Assembly (NCBI GenBank): GCA_030549495.1
Contig: JAUIRK010000101.1
Coordinates: forward strand, 186,001-250,000
Source of the DNA: Nectonema munidae
Lineage: Eukaryota; Nematomorpha; Nectonematoida; Nectonematidae
Length of the DNA: 64,000 nt
Direction: 5' to 3'
The notes beneath the pieces were generated by a model that was not told the DNA's origin, searched no databases, and worked only from the letters and a program-made list of their open reading frames with translations. The position numbers and the translations under genes were made by a program. Of this stretch, positions 1 to 13,779 are shown piece after piece (within the stretch, counting starts at the first letter, position 1; each line of letters begins with the position of its first letter).

Positions 1-95
1 TAAGTAATTTTTCTTGATCTAACAGTTTATCCTACTAAATTAGCCTTCAATTTAAATCTTGCTAAAATTATTGTGCTTATTTAGTTTATCTTAAA

Positions 96-1890
96 ATGCC
101 TAAAAGAAAATACAATTTTACCAGTGATATTAAAAGAGACCATCCATTTTTAAAAGAAACTGTTAATAGCAAAGTTCTTTGCAGTCAACCTGTTTTTCAA
201 TTGGCCATGGTGGACGCTCAGATATTAAAGACCACTTTGAAACTAAGAAACACAAATCTTCTCTTGAGGCAGTAATGTCGTCATTTCGTGTGACAAACTT
301 ATTCAAGCTGCTTCTTCTTATGAGTTTCTACTCTTAGCAGCGAAAGAAGCTACTTTTGCGTATCACACGGCTATTCATGGACAGTCCTTCAGAAGTTCAG
401 ATTGTACCTCTAAGCTAGTTTAAAAATTATTTTGACCTAAATTTGCTCTTCGAAGAACAAAATGTGAAGCAGTGGTTACGAATTGCATTGCCCCGATGTT
501 AGCTGCTGAACTACGTCAATAATTAAATAAAGCAAATTTTATTTCGCTTCTATTGATGCTTCAAACAGAAATGAGATCAAAACTGTTCCAGTTGTAGTTC
601 GATATTTTCTACCTGATGTTGGTGTGAAAGTGAAACTTTTAGAATTGACATCACTTGGAGGTGAAACAGCTGCAATACTCGGTGAATACCTGGTTTCGGT
701 TCTCGAGCAAAATGATCTTAAAGAAAAACTTGCTGCGTTTTGCGCAGATAATTGTAACACCAACTTTGGAGGTTTGAAAAGAAGAGGGCAGAATAATGTT
801 TTCTTTAAAGTAAAAGAAAATATTCAAAAAAATCTGACAGGGGTTGGATTAGCACTGCAGCTTACATTGTGCACCATTACATTCAACATGCTGTAGATAA
901 TCTCCCCGTAGCTGTCGAAAGCCTTGTTGTAAAAATCTACAAGTTTTTTCATATATACACTGTTCGCGTTACAGAGCTCAAACACTTTTGCGACTTTGTT
1001 GATATTGAATATCAGTAAATTTTGCAGCACGAAAAACAAGATTTCTTTCTTTGCTACCAGCTTTACAAAGAATACTTGAAATGCTTGAAGGATTAAGAAG
1101 TTACTTCAACTCCCAAGAAGGTTGTCCTACGCTAATCAAAAACTGTTGTGAAGACCCAACCCAAGAGCTCTATTTAAAATTCGTTTATGGGCAGTTGAAA
1201 TACTTCAATCAGACTATTTTAAAGCTAGAAAAAGAAAGCATCAGTGCTGTAGAAGGCCAGAACTAAAGCAAAACGTACTTACAAAGAAAGAAAATAACTT
1301 CTTGCCATCCCAGGCAATGGTGCTCCCCTGAGAAAGCTAGAAGAGGCAGGTGAAGTAAACGTGAGAAGGTTTTACAAAGAAGCAAGAAACTTTTATGATA
1401 AGTGTCTATCATATCTGGGTTTTTATGATGAAGCTTATGAAGATTTGCATTTTCACCATTGAGTTGACCTTAAGGCGGAATTATCGTGGGAACAAGTGCT
1501 TGAATCTACAAAAAAAGATCAACGTAACGTTTAGGAAGCAGATGATTGACAGCGACTCTTTTTGATGAGAAAGTAGTTGTAAAAAAGCATATTTCCGAAT
1601 GTTGCAAGGAAGATAGCTGGCAGAAAGCATCCCTTGAACAGAAATTCTCCAGATATTTAAAAAATTTGAAGAAAAAGTCATAAGGAACATCAGGTCCCGT
1701 TGAGAGAATTTTTTCCATCATGAATAACAAATGGTCTGATCAAAGAAGTTAAAAACTGGAGCAGAATGTGAAATCCCTTATCACCTGCAAAATTAATTCG
1801 AATCTTTATTGCTGCGTTTTTACGAGAAAGTCCAATTAAACAAAAACTTTTTGAAAAAAGTTTTGGCTACAGATAAATATGATTGGGCGA
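96..1890 (+). mobile_element. Decayed hAT transposon, BED-finger transposase (pseudogene)
   Basis: Starting at an ATG at 96 the three plus frames together read like a BED-finger hAT transposase, though no frame stays open. Near 195-275 the frame reads HGGRSDIKDHFETKKHK, the second half of a BED zinc finger. From 624 a 90-codon frame (LLELTSLGGETAAILGEYL, then FCADNCNTNFGG) matches the catalytic core of ZBED/FAM200-type hAT proteins, and 1051-1266 gives a further core block. Near 1690-1790 VERIFSIMNNKWSDQRS resembles the hAT dimerisation region. The copy is interrupted by several frameshifts and stops, so it is dead. Terminal inverted repeats were not found. Family assignment is by recognition of motifs; the exact ends are uncertain. 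Confidence 0.75.
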
Positions 1891-4362
1891 ATATATAAAT
1901 TTATACAGTCTATATAGGTTATTTATAAAGAGTATAAATAAACATGTCTGTGTATTTTTATTTTTTTATCTGATAAAGGTCTTTGTTGTGAAGCGTCCTG
2001 GTTTTTAATTGCAAAAATATGGCAAGTCTACATATAGGGAGGAATATTATTTATTAATAGTATAAATCAGTAGAGTTAAGAAAGAGATATAAAATAAGGA
2101 ATTTCATTGCAGAAAAAGAAAGATTGAGTAATTTGGTATAAAAGTAGCTTAAAATCAAGAAATGGCCGTCCATTTGAATAATTCTGCAATGAATTACTCA
2201 AAATATATACAATATTAAAAAAAAAAAAGCAACAAGTCCTTCAATACCTATATAAACATACAAAAATCATGTGTAATTTTATTTAATCAATCAAATACAA
2301 ATAAATACCAAATAATGAGACTTTGATTGCGTTCATAAATAATCTAAACTGAAGTGCTAAGGACGTTTGGTAAAACTTCTAAAACTACTGTCAAAATAAA
2401 AATGGTAATAAAAGTATTTGAATGAAACAATTTCTTTCCCGTGTTGATTTCATATTTTCTTGAAAAAAGGAAAAAACTTGGAAATATTGCACTTCATGTT
2501 AATGCTCTAAAGAAGTCAGATTAGATTCAAACGAAAGCATTTAATATCAACTGAATGATCAGAATTTTTTTAAGATTTTATTTTAATTATAAGATTACCT
2601 ACATATGGTATTGCATAAAAAGTAAGTAATATAAAAATTGATCTCACATGATTTATCTTCAGGTGCTAAAATAATCTTTTGTTAACGATTACAATAAAAT
2701 TCAATTAATTCTATGCCTCTTACCTAATTTGCTTGAAAAAAATAAAACGAAAAAATATTATGATGTTTGGTTAAATCAAATTAAATTATAACTTTGAAAA
2801 ATGCAAACAATATGGAATAATGTGATAACACAATTTTTTAAATTAATAAATATATAAAAAATGTTATCTTTAATTTGAAAAAAAATTTTGTTTGAAATAA
2901 AAATTTATATTAAATGTATAATATATTTGTTAATTAATCATTACAGGGGCGATTTAGAAATTGGCATTAGGGAGGAGGATTTTACTAAATTAGGACTCAA
3001 ATTTGAAGCATATAAATTTAAGATTTATCAAAAATTTGTAAGCTATTTTTATCTTATTTTGGGTAATAGTTTAATAAAAAGCGAAAATTGACTTTTTAAC
3101 ATAAAACTTAGAGTATCATAATAATAATATATCAAAAAATATTAGGTTTATTATAAGAAAGTAACTAGATTAAGAACTAAGAGAGTTTAGGAGACCCATC
3201 CGTCTAAGACACTTTTTAGCATACATATCAATACTAGTGACAATATCCAATCGAATATCTCTGTGAACAAAAAGAAGAATGAGAGCATTAAAACGATCCT
3301 CATTCATTGAACTGCGAAGTGAATTAATGTGATAAAACTTGAGGTGTTAAATAAAAAATTTACAAAAAAAAATTTGATAATATAAAAGTAATAAGTGTCA
3401 CACTTAACTACGATTGAAACATAAAAAACTTTTTAGGGCTTCTCACTTTAGAGAAAGATTGAATCTAAAAAACGAGTTGCAGAAATCATCATAATATTTG
3501 AGTTCTACGAAAAGAATTAGATCAAGAAAAATTTTCAAGCAATTGGCAATGCAATTTTATGGGGGGGGGGGCGCCCCCTTTAAATCCGTCAGTGCATTAT
3601 TTATATGCACCCTTTAAGCATGAGAAAATAATTAGAGAATAAAAAATACCAAACCACTTAAAATTAAATGAAAAAAAAAATTAGAATAATTAAAGAAAAA
3701 AGCAGGTGAAATGCTGAATTATAAAATGTTAGATGCCAATTTCCTCAAGTTGATTGAATTAACACTCTTCACCAAAAAATTATATATAAAAGATTTTCAT
3801 TAAAAACCAATTAAAAACAGCAATAAAAATAATAAGTTAGTAAAATTGGTAAAGGAATTTAAAAACATTGAAAGCTGTGTTGAAGAATAGAGGTTAAAGT
3901 TTGTTAGATTCTCATTTTATAATTCAGAATCTTTCAAGAAATACCAGTAGAACACTCTACCGCTGATTTTGAGTTTAACATATGTTTGAATCTGAGTCTC
4001 AATTTAAATGTCACTCAATTTAAAATTTAATTTTCAATTGGTTGAATGTAAATCACTTTCATGTCCGATATATATCAAAACCAGGGTTTATATTTCAAAG
4101 AAGGCCTTTCCATTTGATGATTAGATATCACACATATAAAAACGAATATTTAAAATATATAACATGATGCTTTGTGTCTCACTATATATGATATATTTTA
4201 CCGAGATGGCTTTTATGAAATGATGTTTTAGTATTTGAGATGGAACGTTATGAATGAAAATATTTTACCAAATTGTCAACATATAAGACTTTTTTACGTG
4301 TGGGAATCGCATCCAAGAGAAGAATGTTCCTCCATAACTGGAAAGATGATTTTATGGTAGGA
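1891..4362. other. AT-rich DNA without recognisable gene
   Basis: No coding frame, RNA gene or element with clear ends is visible. The only notable points are a G12 run at 3560-3571 running into the perfect 12-bp palindrome GGGGGCGCCCCC (3567-3578), followed by CTTTAAATCCGTCAGTG, which looks like the terminus of a small hAT-type repeat. The 67-codon frame at 2888-3091 has no recognisable content and is of chance length for this base composition. Confidence 0.5.
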
Positions 4363-4425
4363 TGAGGTATCGAATTCAGAATGACCGAATCAAGACCCAC
4401 GCTTCAACCACTAGCCCATCTGCCG
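4363..4425 (-). repeat. tRNA-like SINE relic
   Basis: On the minus strand the segment reads GGCAGATGGGCTAGTGG, close to a pol III A box, and about 40 bases later GAATTCGATACC, close to a B box. The 5' and 3' ends do not pair as an acceptor stem, so this is a tRNA-derived SINE fragment rather than a tRNA gene. Family and full extent cannot be defined from one copy. Confidence 0.4.
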
Positions 4426-7400
4426 ATATATGAAAGGATTCATTCCTTCTTTATCTCGAATCCTTTTATAACGACAATGGATATAAGATACATTTAAAAT
4501 TTGACGCTTTTTAAAAATATTTTAACATTTGAGTTGAAGCTAGATTATATAAGGGAACTGAAGTAAAGGAAATATAAATATATATTTTTAAATCTACGTT
4601 TGAAAAAAGAAACCAAATATCTTTGAAACACTCTTTATATCAAAAATGAAAAATAAAAGCCAGACACAAAAAAATTAAAATTGAAAAAACGCATAATAGG
4701 ATCGAAAACGATATGATATAATTTAGGAACTAGAAATTACAATCGAAAAAAGACAAAATAGAATTAAAAGAAGAAAAAATAGAACTAAAAATGGTATGCA
4801 TATTATTATATTATATACACACATTATGTTTAATTAGAACACTAAGATGTTTCCTAGGCGTCCTCTAACAGGGCGCAATATTTTAATTGAAAGAAAAGCA
4901 TTCGGACGGGAGGCTTAGAGATGGAACACTGCTTGGAACATTTTATTCAGTGTTCTGCTAAAAAATCGATTACGTATCAATATTTTGATAAAGTATCAAA
5001 GAGGTATCATATTAATGCTATATATTGGTACGTTAAAATAAATATGAATAGTGAATGAAAAATTACTCTTCTAAAAATGACAAAGAAAAAATTAACATGT
5101 GTTTATGTATTGTAGAGATTGTCCATCTTTTTGAACATATGTTCCTAACTTGCTCGATGTATGATTTTATTTTTTTTATAAGTTGAACTGATTATGCTAT
5201 GTAGATATATATATTTTTTTTTCCTGAAAAATATTTTAAATAAAATCCTTCTTCTTCTTAAGCAAAATTTCTTACTTTTGTTATGCCTATGGTAATGTTC
5301 ACAAAATTAAGTTAAGATTTAAAAGTAAATATCCTAGAAAAAAGGGATTCTACTCTGAAAAAAATTACAATTAAATATCAATATTAAAAAAATATCTAAT
5401 TTAAATAAATTAAAGAAATTATGCGCTCCGAAAATTAAATTAATTTTTCATGGCTAAAATTTTTATTTGTAAATTACATCTTAAGTAAAAGTATAGCTAT
5501 CAGATTCATTGGCGTATCTTTGTAAAATTTCTACGTACCCCAGGTTTGGAAGCGGTAATTTATTGGAATCAAGCATTGACAATGTATCTTTCATTTAGAC
5601 GGATCTTTAAAATTTTAGGATAAAAAATGGAAAAATGTGTGGCATACGTGTTGAAAGTTTGTTTAATACGACAAAAACAAAATTAGTGGTCACTTGTATT
5701 AATTATAACAAATAGATATAAAGATTAAACACTAAAATTTGTTGTTGGAAAAAGTTTGAACGTATTCCAAGCTTTTGGTTCTGATAAAAATTTTTACAGT
5801 GCCTGTAATAATTATTCTCAAAAAAATTAATTAATATCTATTCACTTTCCGAATTGACAAGTTTTGGTCTGTTTAATGCTATATCAAACTTTTTTTAATT
5901 TTTTTCTGTCTCAAGACACTTTAAATTTAAGATTTTTGGTCTATATTTGAAAAAATTATGGATACTAATTCAAGCTAATCGTATCAGATATCTGTACAAT
6001 TTCCAATAATTATATTAAACTGATCAGCATAGGAGTTTTATTCCTTGATAAATTATCAAAAGGAAAAGAGTATAAAAATAGTCATAAAAAGTTTTCAAGA
6101 GGGATCTATATTTTTCATTTTAATTTAGAGGAAGTAAATCCAGAGACCAACTCTGGTGTCAAATTCTATGAGAGGGGTGTAGTTTATATGACAGTTTTGA
6201 AGGGAACTATAGGATAATAAATTTAAAAATTTTTCTATTTATATAATAAACTTGGTTATGTAAATTGAAAAGAACATAAGAAAATATACTAAATTATTTT
6301 AAAAAATTTAAAAAAAATGTATGAGTTTAATTTTCGATAAAATCCTAATTTTGTTGAACTTAAAATAAATTTCAAAATTTTTTGTCGATTAAAGAAAAAA
6401 TAGATAAAAAAAACAACAACAAAATAGGGAGGGTAAAAATTTTTTTAATAAAGGGAAGAGGGAAAGCACTTGTAAGAGTTTTTAACTCCACTTTGGTGTC
6501 CGAGTCGATCACAGAAAAAGGGGCAAGAAATCTCTGCATTTAAAAGAGCAATAATTTGTAGTGGACATGTTAATAGAATTAGTAAACTTACTAATTAACT
6601 AATTTAGTATAGAAAAAATGAATTAGAGGAAATATTGATATCAACTTTTTAGGTTTTCTTTTATTATTGAATTTCGTGGAAATTATAAAGAAGCTAATAT
6701 AGAAATAGGAAATAGTCTTTATTCAAAATTTCTTAAAAGATATTTTTTGGCCACTATCGTCCTAAACACACATATGTGGTATAGTTAAGATCTGTTGATG
6801 AGGATATGTGGGGGAAAATTTATCTTTAAAAAAATGTATACTATTTCCATTAACTTTTTATTTGATATATCTTATCAATTCATACATTGTAAATATAGAG
6901 TAAATAATATTGGCATTCATATAAGACAGAACTCTGTTATCCATTCATTTTGATAATCGCAAAGCTTACGAATCCCATAAAAATTAGGTTACATAATAAT
7001 TTTTCAATATATCAAATTTTTATTAATTGTTTAATTTTAAAATTTTAATTTTTGATTTATCACTTTTCTTAAGATTGGGATTTCATAAGGATGTGGAAAA
7101 TGAGAAAGTTATGTCTTAAAGTTGATTCAAAGCGTTAGCAATAAAAAGGGTTGCTTACTTTTCAATGTTTTTTCTATAAAAAAAAGATGAAAATTATAAT
7201 GGATATTTTTAGAAACATATACTAATTATGTAAACTGTTTATAGGAACGGAAATTTTTACATTCTATATTTTATACATATATTCCTCAATATATATATAA
7301 TACATTTATAAAATAGATATCTTTTGTTTCCAAAAAGTTTTGAAAAGGAGGCACATTTTGCATTGAAACTACAAATATACATGAATATTTTTTACCTGAT

Positions 7401-8749
7401 AAAGTGTGCGAAATTCAGTTCATAAAATGCTTAAATACTTGTATAAACTTTTAAGTGAACAAAAGATTTAAACAAAATCATAATTTTTCTGAGTGTTTGA
7501 TGGGAAAATCACCTTTAAAAAAGGAATCTGTAACTTGCTTTTAAAAACTTTTGAAATACTTGAAGAAAGAATATTACATATTACCTCAGTGGTTTGGCAA
7601 GAACTAGGGTAAAAGTATAACGTGTATAAAACTTACAAAGTATACGTAGTCTTGGAAGACTCTTATTATACTTAAATAACAAAAACTTGAATGTTGAGAT
7701 ATCCGATTTATTGTCGAAATTTTGGAGTAAAATTTTTCAAATTTTTTAATATTAACTTCTGTGCTTTATTCTTTTTTCATTTCATTATATATTTTTCGGT
7801 TCTATTTTATCCTTTTTTTATTTTAGCTTTTTGAGTTCTATACTAAAAAAAGATAAAATTGAATCGTAAAAGGAATAAAATAGAATCGAAAAAAAGATAA
7901 AATAAAACTAAAAAAGTTATACTATAAATTATATATAAATATATGCTAGAAATAAAATATAAGGAGTGATCTTACGTAAAATAACAAAAGAAGCTAAATA
8001 TAAATAACAATGAAAAAATTAAGATTTAGCAGGTTAGTTGAAGGATATAGGTATCAGAAAAAAAAGAATTATAAGGTCTTACTGTCTTCAATCTGTTTTC
8101 CCTTACCATTTCAAGTAAATATATCAGCAGCGGATATACCGATTAGTTTTTCCGCTCCATTATTGTTGGAGTGTTTTAATTAATGCGTGTTTTTAATATT
8201 TTAATATTCATTTAAACGTCTTTTTAATTCAAAAAGGATTTTAAAAAACAATTTTGAACTTAGAAAAGTACTCTGTTCATTTAAGTTAAGATATGTTTGA
8301 AATAAATCTATATCCATTTTTCTACATTTCTATTTAAAATTTTATAATTAGTGCTTCTTTAAGTATTCCTAATTAAATATACAAGTCAATTGAAAAGCGA
8401 AATACCGAACATTAATATCATGTATATTGTATAGGTAAATCTAAAATTGATTATTTTAATTCATGAGCTTTATTAATTGGATAGTAAGTCTTTCAAATTT
8501 TATAAAATTAATTAGAAAACATGAACTTTTTACTCTCAAATTGATATTATGCATATTTATTAAAATTTAATATTAAAATTTTTTACTAATTGTGTATTTT
8601 CATCCTAATTTAAAAAAATATTATACCTATGAATTTTTTTGATAATTAAATTAAAAAAAATTAAATTCTGATTTTTAAAATACCTAGAAAAAAAATATTT
8701 TAGTATTTTTTCTTAAGGTATTCGTTTCGATAGAGCTTCAAGCCTCATT
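4426..8749. other. AT-rich DNA with fragments of an interspersed repeat
   Basis: No gene is visible. Two stretches, about 4680-4800 and 7785-7930, carry the motif GACAAAATAGAACTAAAAA or close variants followed by GGTATA or TTATACTA, which recurs at 19.8, 44.1 and 58.7 kb. In 7785-7930 one copy faces another (CGGTTCTATTTTATCC against GGAATAAAATAGAATCG) and would form a hairpin. The rest is AT-rich sequence with short random frames. Confidence 0.45.
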
Positions 8750-8819
8750 TCCTCATAGTTTGATACAAGAGGCGTAATTGTGCTACTCAATTGTAATTTT
8801 CCACTGAGCTTCTTCACAC

Positions 8820-10165
8820 CTATTTTCTAGACAAAGTTATTTCGTACCTGGAACAAAAGAGAGACGTTGGCGTAGTTTTCTTAGACATATCAAAAGCGTT
8901 TGATAGCATCTCGCATAAACGTTTACTATTGAAACCCTACTTTACTATTTATAAATTTTTTTTAATTTGTAAACATTTTGTCTTACTGATGTCACGAACT
9001 GTTCTTTTTTTTATAATTGTATGAATAAATCTTTCTTTATTGAAACCCATAAATATGGTTTTGATAGCAAAGCCCTGAACTTTTTCGATTCATATTTGAA
9101 AAACAAAACAATTCATTCAGTTTAATGCCAATGACTCACAAATTCTTTCTCTTTCCAAAGGTGTGTCTCAAGGCTATATTCTGGGGCCAATATTTTTTAT
9201 AGTTTATGTGAATGATTTGATCAAAACTTCTAAGTTTTTTGACTACGTAGTCTACGCAGATGACGTAACTCTTCTTTTTTCGGACCATTCATATAAGAAT
9301 CTCTCCTTTTCTGAGAACCTTTTTCAAGTTAAACGTTGGTTCGCTTACAATAACTTGACAATTAATAAATTTAAAACTAAAGCCATGATTATTTCTTCAA
9401 GTTCTCAACCTGTTTTATCTTTCTTTCAAAAAGAAAAGCTTGATGTTGTGACGAAATTTTATCTACTTGGTTTACGTATTGATAGTAAATTGAATTTCCA
9501 TAGCCACATTACTAATCTTTGAATGAAACTCAGTAAAAGCACAGGCATGTATTATATAAAGTATTTTCCCCTTTATGTCAAATTGCTTTTATTAAAAACT
9601 CTTTTCTTGCCTTAGATTTCTTACAGTTTGATGAATTTTGGACATGCAAACTTGCATTCTCTTCAAGTTTTGTACAAAAAAGCGATAAGAAATGTTGCCA
9701 GTACAAGCAAATATTCTCATACTAACAACTTGTTTGTGGAATATGATCTTCTTAAACTCAAAGATCTCTTCTCCCAAAAAATTGGACTATTTCTCCTTTC
9801 TTCATTTAATGCGACGCATGGACTTTTTCCGAAACTCATTTTATACAAACAGAAAGTCTCTTATTCTTTTATTTTTCTGTTTTTTCCTTTTTTCCAACGT
9901 GCACTTATATATTCCTCTAAAGATATTTATATTCTTATATATTTGCTGTACTTTTTCTAAGTTTCGGATATTTTAATTTCTCTTATGTCTATATAACTTA
10001 ATATTATTTATATTTCTACATTTCTCTTTATTTCATTTCCATCCAACTTTATCCTATATTTATTCTTGTTTTTTGGAGACAGTTCATCTCGATGGTAGTT
10101 CTGACTACCCTTTATTCGTCTCTAGCGTGTCACAATACCCAGTTTGCAATACCCCTCATACAAAG
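8820..10165 (+). mobile_element. LINE fragment with reverse transcriptase (CR1/Jockey-like), broken
   Basis: At 8825-8930 the frame reads VVFLDISKAFDSISHKRLL, reverse transcriptase motif A. At 9155-9290 it reads GVSQGYILGPIFF, then YVNDL, then VVYADDVTLLF, motifs B and C with the catalytic YADD. The C-terminal part (LYKKAIRNVASTSKYSHT at about 9670) resembles the tail of CR1/Jockey-group ORF2. The 119-codon frame 9163-9522 and 110-codon frame 9628-9960 are its longest intact pieces, separated by in-frame stops. A pyrimidine-rich 3' region runs to about 10,165. The 5' half with endonuclease is missing, typical of 5'-truncated LINE insertions. Motif A and B are separated by a foreign 100-bp insertion. 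Confidence 0.85.
8927..9048. repeat. 100-bp insertion with 11-bp direct repeats inside the LINE
   Basis: TATTGAAACCC occurs at 8927-8937 and again at 9038-9048. The sequence between does not read as reverse transcriptase, while LINE reading resumes directly after the second copy (HKYGFDSKALNFF). This is the expected footprint of a small insertion with target-site duplication. The 100-bp insert has no terminal inverted repeat that I can see, and it is not recognised. Confidence 0.6.
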
Positions 10166-10975
10166 TTAAATGATTCATAATTATATTTTTCTGTTGGTAA
10201 ATAATTAATTATATATTCCTTTTCAAACAATGAAAGTAAGAGTTGATAAAACCTCCTCAAGCAAATATATTCCTGGAAGAAAAAATTGTCAAAAATTATT
10301 GCAAGATCTTGGGACACTAGAAAAGAAACACTAAATTCTAAACCCATATAACAAAGTTTTAGATTTAGTATACAAGGTGAAATGCCTACAATAACATTTG
10401 ATTGACACATTTGAGGCGTTGTGAATCACAGTTTAATAAATATCGATTTTGTCTAGGATATTATAAATTGTTAGTCACATGTTTCATGTAGTTAAAAGTT
10501 TATATCGTATTCCTTCGAATCAAGATGTTTTTATTAAAAAGATATTTTTTTTACATTTTGTTTATCTAATGATGCAATTCGCACGATAGCGATGAATTAC
10601 CATGGGATATTTTTTTCTGCAATAGAATAATGTGATTCTATACATTTTTCTCATTTATTTATTTTATCAAAATAGTGGGACACTTCAAAGTAGATATCAA
10701 AGAAATATGTGTCTATCATGCTATCGAGGAATAAATGAAGAATTCCTTTGTATCTATTTTTATTGATAAACTTTGAAGATAAATTTTCAAGTTTTAAAAT
10801 GTTTTACATAATATAAAACACCGAATAAAATTTCATCAAAATCAGATCTCGAAAACCACAAAAATCAGATTAGAACAGTAATTATATTGTTGGAAGCTAC
10901 AATTGTGATCGAGGCAATACAATTAGATGACAACGCGTGTACAAATTAGAAATTACGGGAAAAGAATGATTTTTT
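10166..10975. other. No recognisable content
   Basis: AT-rich sequence. The 84-codon minus frame at 10156-10410 is of chance length and has no recognisable motif. Confidence 0.4.
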
Positions 10976-11160
10976 TATTCCTACAGCTAGAAGTCTTGTG
11001 TGCCAGCCCTTTAGTGTTTGATATCTATGACGAACAAGTATATGCATATTTTGTCGAATCAAGCATCAGCACAGATGATCCAGTAAGCTATTGGAAACTG
11101 AAGCAATCCAATTTCCCACCGCTATCTAAACGCACTTTTAAATATCAAATATGTTTTTAA
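10976..11160 (+). pseudogene. hAT transposase C-terminal fragment
   Basis: The frame ending at 11160 reads VYAYFVESSISTDDPVSYW, then KLKQSNFPPLSKRTFKY. This has the spacing of the hAT dimerisation domain, where an acidic stretch is followed by DP..YW and, about ten residues on, FP.LS.LA.KYL. Nothing of the catalytic core is recognisable upstream, so this is a 3' scrap of an otherwise lost element. It is not related in sequence to the BED-finger copy at the left end of the window. Confidence 0.6.
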
Positions 11161-11693
11161 TATTCAGATTAAGAAATAGAATCGTAATTTGAGAATCAGA
11201 ATCAAAATTTTAGAAAATAAGAAATCAGAAATAGAATCAAAATTGTACTTAACAATTCCGACAATCACAATCACAAACATAATCATTTATCTAGATTCTA
11301 GAATAAGCACAAACCCTAATCAAGATTCATTTTTTTTGAGAATTAAAAAAATATATTTTTTATAAAAAAACACTATAAAAAATCTTCAAATATACTGATA
11401 AAAAATAATAACGAGCCAAGATACTTAACAATTAAAATTTCTAATTTTTATAGAAATTCAAGATTTCAACAGTAAACACTAAAGTGAAAATAACGCATTT
11501 GGATTAATAGTCCTTTAAAACGGTTATTACTTCTAGAAAAATTAATTGTATATTTATGAATATTTATGATAAGCCCATCTTTATTGGTTACAAAAATTTG
11601 TATTGATTATTATTATCATCGATAAGTATGACAAATTTTTTCCCATTATTCTTTGAATCCTCAGTAATAAGTATACATGGAATAGTAAAGTTC

Positions 11694-12578
11694 AGATTTC
11701 AAAAAAACTAAAGGGTGTATAAAAATTTTAACTTTGCAAAACTATAAACTTTGAACAAATATTTCAAAAAAAATATTTAAAAATCTTTCAAGCATATCAT
11801 ACTTGAGAACTTTTTTTCGTTATTTTTCGTAATCGTATCCATTTGAGCATTTTTAAGAAAATGCTTCTTTTTTTCGAATATTAAAAAACATTTTTATTCG
11901 GGGTAAAACTTCAAAATATTACGCTTACTTATATTTTGAATAAACAAGATATTTAAAAAAAATTTTAGTTTTTGTATTTCAGAAAATAAATTGAGTGAAC
12001 CACTCTTTCATATTAAAAGAAGTAAAATCTTACTTTTAACTTGTGAGGGAAAAGCTAAAATGAAAAATTGAACCTAAAATTTGAATTCATGCAAAATACT
12101 TAGGGTAAATATGAAATATAAACCATTTGTAACTAAAGTAAATGACTAAAAATGATACCGTGATAGTTTCCCTACCGACATTTTGGCCAGAGGCAGTGTG
12201 AGCAGCTAACATTTTGAATAAAGACAGTTTAATATTCATTCTAACCTTTCCTTTCTTAACTTTACAGTCCAATTTTGCCAAAATGGAAACAATTTTAAAA
12301 GTTTTAATTTTAAACATGCATGTTGATAAAAATTTATGCTATCTTATTTGTTATTTAGTAAATCATATTTATACAAATTTTTATAAAAAAATTATTTTGA
12401 TTTAGTTAAAATTCAGGAAAATATCAGTGAAGAACTTGTAAAAATCCAATAAATTGATTACAAATTTTTAGAATAAAATTTAAAAAATTTTAAGTTGTAA
12501 TTTAAAATTTTTTTATTTATTTATAAAAAATTAAATCATATATTTTATTTTAAATATAAAATAGAATTTTTTTTGAAA
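11694..12578. repeat. Direct repeat, copy 1 of a 1.2-kb duplication
   Basis: This block is repeated almost base for base at 12897-13779 (offset 1201-1202). I saw only one single-base length difference, in a T run near 11870, before the ends. The identical minus-strand 76-codon and plus-strand 63-codon frames seen in both copies have no recognisable protein motif and look incidental. The near identity means the duplication is recent or artificial. Confidence 0.9.
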
Positions 12579-12896
12579 GCAAATTTTGGCAGATTAACAA
12601 AAAAAAATTCCCAAATTTTTATGGAAATTAAAAATTTAACAGTAAACACTAAATTGAAAATAACGCATGTTGAATTAATATTTTAAATTGTTTTTTTTAT
12701 AGTTTTAAATATTTAATTGAATTTTTAAATGGAATCTTTATAATTTTGCCCATCGTTATTGGTTACAAAAATTTGCTATTGATTATTATTATCAAATCGC
12801 CATAAATTATATTGACAAATTGTAATGAAGAATTGGAGTTAGTTTTTGTTCCTCCAGTATTATGGTAATACATGGAATAGATAGTGTGAAGAAGGA
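12579..12896. other. Mosaic junction between the two direct repeats
   Basis: Short tracts here match, alternately, the unique DNA left of copy 1 (about 11,440-11,693) and the unique DNA right of copy 2 (about 13,780-14,085). Examples: AACAGTAAACACTAAA and ATTGGTTACAAAAATTTG match the left flank, while TTGTTTTTTTTATAG and GTAATGAAGAATTGGAG match the right flank. A biological duplication would not normally leave such interleaving. Confidence 0.75.
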
Positions 12897-13779
12897 GATT
12901 TCAAAAAAACTAAAGGGTGTATAAAAATTTTAACTTTGCAAAACTATAAACTTTGAACAAATATTTCAAAAAAAATATTTAAAAATCTTTCAAGCATATC
13001 ATACTTGAGAACTTTTTTTCGTTATTTTTCGTAATCGTATCCATTTGAGCATTTTTAAGAAAATGCTTCTTTTTTCGAATATTAAAAAACATTTTTATTC
13101 GGGGTAAAACTTCAAAATATTACGCTTACTTATATTTTGAATAAACAAGATATTTAAAAAAAATTTTAGTTTTTGTATTTCAGAAAATAAATTGAGTGAA
13201 CCACTCTTTCATATTAAAAGAAGTAAAATCTTACTTTTAACTTGTGAGGGAAAAGCTAAAATGAAAAATTGAACCTAAAATTTGAATTCATGCAAAATAC
13301 TTAGGGTAAATATGAAATATAAACCATTTGTAACTAAAGTAAATGACTAAAAATGATACCGTGATAGTTTCCCTACCGACATTTTGGCCAGAGGCAGTGT
13401 GAGCAGCTAACATTTTGAATAAAGACAGTTTAATATTCATTCTAACCTTTCCTTTCTTAACTTTACAGTCCAATTTTGCCAAAATGGAAACAATTTTAAA
13501 AGTTTTAATTTTAAACATGCATGTTGATAAAAATTTATGCTATCTTATTTGTTATTTAGTAAATCATATTTATACAAATTTTTATAAAAAAATTATTTTG
13601 ATTTAGTTAAAATTCAGGAAAATATCAGTGAAGAACTTGTAAAAATCCAATAAATTGATTACAAATTTTTAGAATAAAATTTAAAAAATTTTAAGTTGTA
13701 ATTTAAAATTTTTTTATTTATTTATAAAAAATTAAATCATATATTTTATTTTAAATATAAAATAGAATTTTTTTTGAAA
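12897..13779. repeat. Direct repeat, copy 2 of a 1.2-kb duplication
   Basis: Near-identical copy of 11694-12578; see that entry. It abuts the 5' part of the piggyBac transposase frame beginning at 13,920. Confidence 0.9.

Noticed and set aside
12087-13518. Two identical 76-codon minus frames and two identical 63-codon plus frames
   Set aside because: Identity comes from the 0.88-kb direct duplication, not from coding constraint; no protein motif.
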